Below are positions 52,901-61,900 of a stretch of 64,000 nucleotides of DNA, one piece after another (position 1 is the stretch's first letter; every line of letters begins with the position of its first letter). This DNA comes from Ooceraea biroi. Its lineage: Eukaryota; Arthropoda; Insecta; Hymenoptera; Formicidae. A program made the translations under genes and the position numbers. A model generated the notes under the pieces. That model was given only the letters and a program-made list of their open reading frames with translations, did no database searches and was not told the origin of the DNA. The DNA lies in NCBI RefSeq assembly GCF_003672135.1, contig NC_039512.1, positions 8,944,874 to 9,008,873 on the forward strand, in the 5' to 3' direction.

Positions 52901-55900
52901 TTTAACCGAGAAACCGAGAATATTAGAAAGCATTTTTTAACTGAATTTCCATCAAGTGAATTTGTGTATAAAGATGTGCAGGTGACTCGAGAAATATCAA
53001 ACTGTTACTACTAACTAAAATAACTCGTAACAAATTATCGAAGCCAAGATGTCAGAAAATTTTGAAATTTTATTGATTAAACTTTAGTAAAACTACATAT
53101 TCCGTCCTTTCTTCCGTCAAACGATAGCAGGAAGCAAAATTCCGTTTGCGAGAATTTTGAATCGAACGACAATCTTTGATTCTTTACGCAAGGGAACGCC
53201 ATTCAATAGCGTTCGAGTTAAATCCATTTAGAAGCAAATTCGTCGTGACCACAAATCATCGACAATCTCACTCCCGCATCTGTGGATATCGAGATACCTC
53301 CTTTATCTTTTGACCGACTTATCCAATGTAGAAAGGCGCACGCAATATATGATAATTTTATTTCACTTTGCACGAAACTCGCCAAACGCTTGCCTACTGA
53401 TACATATATGTTCCCCTTGGACTTGAGGCCGATTGTAGCGATTAATCGTTACAATTGATTTGTCTATACATTTATTATTATTATATAAATGAAAGGAGAG
53501 GAGTAACAATCAGGATCAACCACTCTCAAATTAATTCTCGCATTATGTGTCTAATGGACCATCGTAGAAAATCGGAACTTGTAACATTTTCTAAATCTAA
53601 TATATTGATACGGAAAAATTGCAATTTTTCCTACGGAACGACAATTGTTATGTTTGAATGATTAAAAGACAGTGCGCATAATAGGAAACCACGCGTTAAT
53701 GAATCTCTTTTGATAACTCGACGATTAAGATTTCGGATAATTGTACGTTTAACGTATAATTTGCAATGCAATGCTTTTTGACATTAAAATATATATACAA
53801 TATTTGGCATTAAAATATTATTTCCAAGTATAAGATATCAAGTATAAGATATCACTTCACATCATTATAATACCTATATTCGGTACACAGTGTAGATAAT
53901 AATCAGCAAGTAATAACTCTGTAATAAGAACGCTTTATGCCCGCATACAATCGCATTCGTTATCAGTTGCAATCAGTTCAAGAACGCGCGATCGAAATGT
54001 CGTGCGCATCATGATAATATACTAAATTACGCCAATCGGATTCAACATTAATCTTCTACTGTTAAATTACGTATCAGACGTCAGATGTTTGTTCGCAGTA
54101 TCCGATTTTCAAACGACGATTATAATAAACAGTTATTCCTATTCTTTTATGAATAAATAATATCAAGTTTTTCTTATTTTGCGTCACATTATCTGGCATC
54201 GCCAGTTTCGAAATAATCGACAATAATAAATTATATATAATAATAAATTTCGAAATCGACAAGTCGGAAAGTTCAGTCGATTGCAAATTAAATGGGGAAC
54301 GAAATAAATGGACAAGTTTGTGGAAACCACAAACCTATCATTTATCGTCACACGATCCTCTGGATAAAGTAGACGGGAATTCTCTGGATAAAGTCTCAGC
54401 AACCTGAAACGGAACTAGCTTGCGACAAACGGGAGGATCGATCTCTCGATTGCCGCGCAAATTTTCCATCAACTATTTCGCACAGGCGAGTTACTTTGGC
54501 TTTCTTCAAACTAATCATTACAATTCATTTGCGAAAATCGGAAACTCGAATTCTCTCCCTCTCTTTTGTTCGAACCATCTCGTGATTTATATAATTAGTG
54601 AACAATTGGAAGAGTCATATAACAAGATAGTTAGAAAACTAAAGCAGAATAAAAATGAAATTTCAAGTTTGGAAAGTAAAGTCGTGAAAAGAGATAGTTT
54701 TTTTTTTAAGTTAACTTTACTTTGTGACAGAAAATAACCGACGAAGGAAATGCTGAAGAGGAGAATGCATATAAAAAAACGAACGGGCATCGAATATCAC
54801 CGTAAAATCATATCTTTCCAGCAACTTTCCTGCATGCTGCTTAAATTCGCAAATGCCGCAAGTATTACACAATTTCCTGCAATTCCTTCTGTAATTTCAC
54901 GCTTTTTTCGTTGTAGCGATGTTTTTCTTGTCTGGAATAACATTCGAAAGGTCAATCGGATCTTTCCCAAGATATCTCGATTGTTAAAAATTCTCCTTAG
55001 TCACCGAGACTAGCGAAGCAGCATAAAAGTGAAATTAAGAGCAGATTATCTAGGGTTGCGGAATTAGTTTGCGACTTTAGCTTCAGTGTTGTATTTCATC
55101 GATTATCTGAATAATTATTTCCTAAATACGAGTTTCAGTTGAGTTTTTTTTTGTGTGGGAGAAGTACGACTAAGTAAGCATCAGTAAAACGCGAAATTAT
55201 AAGAAAATGTATATAATCGTAACTGAATTTCTCTTTTTCTGAGTTCTAAATAAAAATTGCGGTAATTAAGCAGAAGAGGTTACACCTCTTCAGCTGCAGA
55301 TCTTTTTCATTTTGACATATGATGAAGGGTGAAGTTCCAAGTAATTTTTACTTAACAACTATATGAGGGTCATGTGTAGTTTCTGAGATACATCACAAAT
55401 AATATTGAGGTAATTATACAAATTAGAGGAATCAGCTGTAATTACTTTGACCTGAATAAACACATATTATGGAGGATACCCCCTAAGTAACTCACAGAAG
55501 GTGAGCCGTCGCTTGTTGTTAATTAAAAAATTATTAACAAAAAAGCTTAATAGGTTAGCATACGTTTTCGACTGTCCACACGAAGTGAAGATTTGATCTT
55601 GACACATATTATAGAGGTCATCCTTCTGAGTAACCCGTAACTCTTGCTTTCGCAAGTGGACAGCTGAAAAATTGTGCAAAATTATTAAACGGTTTTTAAC
55701 TGTTAATAACTTTTTAATAAACATGAGCGACGGCTAGAACTTTCTGCGGATTATTCAGGGGGATGTCCTCTAACCTTTTCTGCATAATTACCAAAATTGC
55801 TTTCTCGCGAAAGCATGTTTGAATATAAGATGCTATATAGGATGAAATACAATTACGTAGAATCGAGATACCAAGTGGAAGCAATGATATCTCGAATTTT

Positions 55901-58900
55901 TCGAATCAGGAGAAGAGAGAGAAAGAGATAGGGTGATGTAATGATAATATAAACTTTGCAGGGCCCACCCTGGAACCACCATTACCCAGACGGAAAAAAT
56001 GCCCGGCGCTCGCTTACAGAACACACGAATTCATCACGGCGGCGGATGGCGGTGGTATAGACGTCATCGACTCGAACGTTGTAGCTGACAAGGTACGCGA
56101 TCATTTCCATTATGACCCGAATCTCGGTATCTCCTTCGCACGTGCAACAAGAGGACTTTGCACTTTTGCAGGAAGTTACCGTAACATCGGCACTGCCACC
56201 GAGTCAGTTGAGCAAGGCGATATCCCGTATCAGTACTGAATATCGGCTACAATTCGCCTGGCCTAGGAAACAGCAGTTGATGAATGGCGAGACCCAGGCG
56301 CCGATTCCAGCTGCGGGAGGCCCCACGGGCACGGCGGGCCCGCCAAGAAAATCGCTGAGCATGGGAGCCCTTAAACAGGGTATGGCACCTACCGGACTCG
56401 CTCCGGTCCACAAAAAGAGACCCGGCGACTTTAATCACAAGCGCGACGGTACTTGTTCATTACTGTAACCATCTATTTCCACTAGAATAAATAATGGCTA
56501 AACAAAGTACGGAACGTCCTGCAGAGATACGTTGCAAGTGCTGCATTCAAGTGAACCTAGTTGTAGTTAATCACGTAACTTTGTAACTTTGCGTTATAAT
56601 GTGAAATTAATGGATGAAGATGACTAAACGCGTCTCTTCTTCTCGCGCATTCTCTAGGAGTTCAAGCGTCCGAGCTGGAACCGCTCGTGGGTGGCATCGG
56701 AACGGACACGATCGACGGCGCGGTACCAGAGGGTGACGAGCGCGACGAGGACCTGTCGGACTTGAAGATAACTTTCAGGTCAGATTGTTAACCGGATTGA
56801 TGCGCGATCATTTTTCACGTAAGAATCGCCTCGATATCAATCTCGATATCGAGAAAGCGAAATGGGAGAAAAAAAAGGAAATAAGAAAGCACCTACGACG
56901 AAACCGATCAGTGTGAAGACGCGACAATTGTACGACAATTACACGTTACATTGATTATTTACAGGAGTAAAAAGTATGATAAAACCGTGCGGATATCAGA
57001 CCGTGCGGGTAAGGGACCGGGCAAATCGCAGGTGAAACCATTTCCCACGGCGGAGATGATCGAACTCCGGCGACTCGCTGACGAGTACAAGGTAATTCAT
57101 GGGAGGCGTCACTTTGTTTCTCGTCGTCCCAAACCCGAGAGTTTGCCTCCGGAAATTTTCCCTCGCGAATTCGCTCATTCATTCGTATCGATATTTCTTA
57201 CATGCGTATCGAGATGGGAGTAATTGCTCGACCTGATTATTAAACGATCGTCGAGATCATGCATGTTTTGCCTCTGTCGTACCATGTCCCTCTGCTGTAT
57301 GATGTAACGACGAAAATTCAGTTTTCGAACGTTACAAACTCGCCGAGCCCAATTATTTGAAACATCCTTGATGTACTCGCGTTAACACGTTGATTTCGCA
57401 CAATCGACACAGCTTTCAGTCGAAGCTATCTAATAGATAGAGATTTCGTGATATGCCGAATGTGTGCGCGATTGCGCTGAATCATCACTTTGCTCAACCC
57501 CGACCTACTACATTACAACAAATTGCACTTTTTACTATTATATGACTTTTTACTTTAATGTTCCTCATATTTTCTTAACTACAAAACATGTAACACTGAT
57601 GATCTGCTTAACTGCTCTAATTAATAAATCATAGATTCAAATAAATATGTTACAGGATATATTTAATATTGTATTATCTTTTTCTTTTTCAACAAAATTG
57701 AGAGACAAAAAAAGATACGCTTACATTACATTTTAATTTGGATGTTAACTCGGAGAAGAAACGATGAAGACTTATCAAGGATTTATCAAAGTTAGGTGTC
57801 GATCGTTAAAATCGGTTTAGCGTTGTACGATAGTGTGGCATACAATGGTAGATTAGATTATCGCGAAGATAACGATGCAGACAGATAGGTGCTGACACTT
57901 TTGCATCATTTGCATTAGCATCGTGACTGGGGTTGCGGTCTGGCCGAGGACGAGGCTTCGCTGTGGAAACAAGTCTCCAGTAACCATGCGCTCAACGCCC
58001 TATCGCTTGCCAGGCCAGTACACTACATTCCATCATTACTTCCAACAAGGAGTTTGCTATAATTGTTGTTATCGTCGTCGTTGCTGTTGGTGTTCTTGTT
58101 ATTATTGTTGTTGTTGTTGTTGTTATCGCGCGATTCCTATCTCGCTCGTTAAAGCCATTTAATTATCGCGATCTACATCCATCGCTTTTCGAATCCGTTC
58201 CGCGAAAAGCATATAATTAGACATTGTCGAGAGACGTGTCTGCTGACGGGATAATTTATTTAATTCGCAAATTTTCCAAATTGCAATTCTCATAATTCTT
58301 CCCGAAATTCGTTCTCACAAATAGCGCAAATTTATCAAGATTTTGCGTTTTTATCTCTCATGTAAACATATTTCTTCATCAAAAGGTAACACGAGAGCTT
58401 ACTTGGGACAATATGCAAAACGTTCTAAAACGTTCGTTTGCGAGTTTGATCGCACTTTGTGTGCACTGTTCATAACTGCACTGTAAATCTCATGTCTATG
58501 TGTCGTTTTAAGCAAATCTTTTTTCAAAGCAACACTCTGATTCAATTTTATTAAAGCCATCGAAATTTTCATTTGTCGAACCGACAAACGTGTCAAGCAT
58601 TTTTTGGATTTGCACATGTCGTTCATACGTAATTGTATTGAAAATCATGTATTAAAAAAACATTGTTAATCACAGAAAAAGAGTTTGCAAAACAGAAAGA
58701 AACACTCGCAACCTCACAGAGCAACTCACAGAAATTGAAGCGTGCTCGCACCTTCACACATGATTCCGTCGTAGTTGGCTAGTTTGTTTCTTCAATTCGT
58801 ATCGCGTGAAGAATTGATAGTCAACTCGACTCGTACAATCGCATGACTGTTTCTCAATCGATTGTTTAGATCTGTGACGAAAGAGGAAAAAGAAAAGGAA

Positions 58901-61900
58901 AATACGAGGAAGGTAATGCCTATCGCCAGCATGGTCACCGCTATGCCACCAGCGGGTCGACCATCCTCGGTGCAGGCTAGACCGATCTACGGAATATTGC
59001 AGGATGACACTAAAACGGTATGCAAACGTCCTATTAAATATTTTTTTTTATACAATCAATCGATTTTTATCGAAGCTAAAAAAGAGAAGATGTTTGGCCT
59101 ACGATGGTATTCTACATATACTGACATTCATTGCTCTTGTAGGATAACGATCGAGCAATCGCTCGCGCAAGAAAAGACTTCTTGATCCGCCACCACCTTG
59201 ATCGTACCACTGGTGTGGGTATGTAATCAATAATTAATTTTTTTTAAATTAATTTAATTAAATTCTTTGATGCATACTTGTTTTCTTGGCGCGTACTCGC
59301 AAATTAGCCGTTGCGGAACTACAGTAAAAAATAACAAATACAATTCCATCAAACATCCACGTCACGTTTATAAATTGAAATTATTTAAGATTTTAATTTT
59401 ATTTTATAAACATTTGTTAAAAAAAGATTTTCTTCTGCAAAGGTGATGGTGCACTGCTTCCCTCTCCGACGAGAGAAAAGCTGGAGCCCGTGATCCCACG
59501 ACGTCGCGAGGATGTCAAGGAACATCGAGATGAGATTCAGCCGCGAACCAAATCTAGTCCGAAGAACAGTCCGAGGACCGGACGCTCCCAGAGTCTCGGA
59601 CCTACCGTCACTGATCGCAGATCGCCTAAACGTCAACCTGCACGTGCCCCATCGATCTCCAAAGATGCCAAGGTGTGTCAATAAGAACAAAATTCACGAA
59701 AATTACATCTTATTGTTAGCTTAATGCATTGGACTCCAGTAAGCTAAATATCGCGACGAATTCAATGTCATTTGCCTGTTGCCAATCCTTGTTGTCTTAT
59801 TCTGTTCATTTTAATTTTTTATCCATGCACAAATCCAAATTTTATATCGCATCAGAATAAATTTCTTTTCGTTTGTCAAGGAAAAAGAAAAGGAAACGAA
59901 AGACAAGGATAAGGATCAAAGAGAACGAAGCGGCGAACGCGAAAGACATCCACGGCCGAGTAAGTAACGTAATCTGAATGATAGTTGCGTTGTACGTTAG
60001 ACGTACTGGAAATCCTCCTTTGGAAATACCTCCCACCCCCCAATCTCTCGGTTTAATGTCTTAAGAAATCATATCCCGAATCAATCGAAAGCTCGTAATC
60101 TGTCAGTCGAGTCCACTTTGCATTTTCGTGCATAAACTTAATTTTAAAGTATATATATATATATATCTATATTATATGCGACCTTTTAAACTGCTGTCTG
60201 CTCTTGTGGGCCTCAAAAGCCATACATTTGTCATACGTAATTATTATATTTGTACAATCGTACGCCAAAGATGCTCACCGCTCGCGAAATTTATTTTTAC
60301 AGATGTTCTCACCTTATTCCTTCTTTTTCATACACTAATCGATTAGTAATACGAAACAATTTACAAATTATTTCATGCAATTAAACAGATTAAATAGAGT
60401 GATGGTAAGTCAAAATATAAATGTACAAAGAAAAACAACAATATTTTCTAGTTGATTTAAAAGCTTAAATAATTGAAATTTTGATAAATATAGAGAAGTG
60501 CCACTCCCCCTCCTCCCCAACAAAAACTCCACTTTTTTATAACAATCGACAAAATTAATTTAAAAATGAAATGTTATAAAAGTCTTAAGAGGGGGCAAAA
60601 GGTTTTGAAAGAGAAATTCCAAAATTGTATTTTTCATACAGGAAATTTAGAACATTCTTCCTACATTAACTTAGAATCATTCATTCTTGTTTATAAATAC
60701 AACATACCAATGAATGAGAGTGTCTACTGAGCAATGCTTACTTTTTATTCAGTCGACGAAATTTAAAAAATTTGGTAATTATGCAGAAAAGGAAAACATC
60801 TTGCGAATCTTATTTATTTTTATGTTAGAGAGAATGAAGTTCTAAATAATTTTTATTTAATAACTATGTGGGGGTCGTGTGTAGATTTCTGAGATATATC
60901 GCAAATAATATTAAGATAATTATATAGAGCTAGATCTAAAGTAAAAGAGCTAGATCAGCTCCGATTACTTTGATCTTGACATATATTATAGAGTGTGCAG
61001 GTACATGTGATCGTCGCAGGAAATAATGATGAGATTTGCTTTTTTCGCCTTTAATAAATATTTATTATAGTCCAACTATATACAGTTCTACTTTTGGCGT
61101 TCGCGTGCCAAGATGGATGATTAGTGATCTCTTTTCGTCACTCTCGCAGATATCCTAACGTGCGTCGTGAGACGCGTAGCTATTTATACAGCGATTACAA
61201 GTTGCGCTCGCGATAGTTTATGTGCGGAGTCGTGAGGGTGACCAGGATTGGTCTCCAGGAACTGCGGATCCGAATTGCTCCTTGTCGTTATCGATGCTCC
61301 AGCTCCCAGTCTGCGTTCCTTGGCTTACGATTGTGGACTTACTCTGATAAGCTTCTTCCCATGTTGGCCCTACGGTCTGTGTGAACCGCTCGCACACTTG
61401 CCGGGCTAGTGACGGCGGAAGCGGCGAGATTGGTTCCGGTGCCAAGTGATGGGCTGGTGGGCTGTATCGCCTTATCCGGATGTCTCAAGATATCAGCATC
61501 AGTCTGGGCTTTGTTATATCCAAGGCGCCGGAATATCCAAGAGAGTGAGCTTTCAATCTCGTAACTGCAGGCTCTTTTCCTCGGCTGTGGTAAGGAAAGG
61601 TTCGGTGATGCTGGAGAAGCGGTAGGACTCGCCAGTCCGCTGAGCTCAGGTACTTTCTCAACCTTAATGTTGGGGTTCGCCGCTGCTGCTGCTGGCTGCT
61701 CTGATGACTGCCGAGACTTCGCTGCTGCTGACTGTTCCGGAGGTGGCTTCTACTACTGCGACCGATGCTCCAACGACGCTGGCTGCTTCCGTGACTGCTG
61801 TCTTAGCCGCTGCCGCTGGTGATGGCTATCGTCTCCATCCAGGTCGTAGTGCTGTCATCTGTTTGCATTCTCCTGCGTCTTACGACAAGTACTCCGAAAA

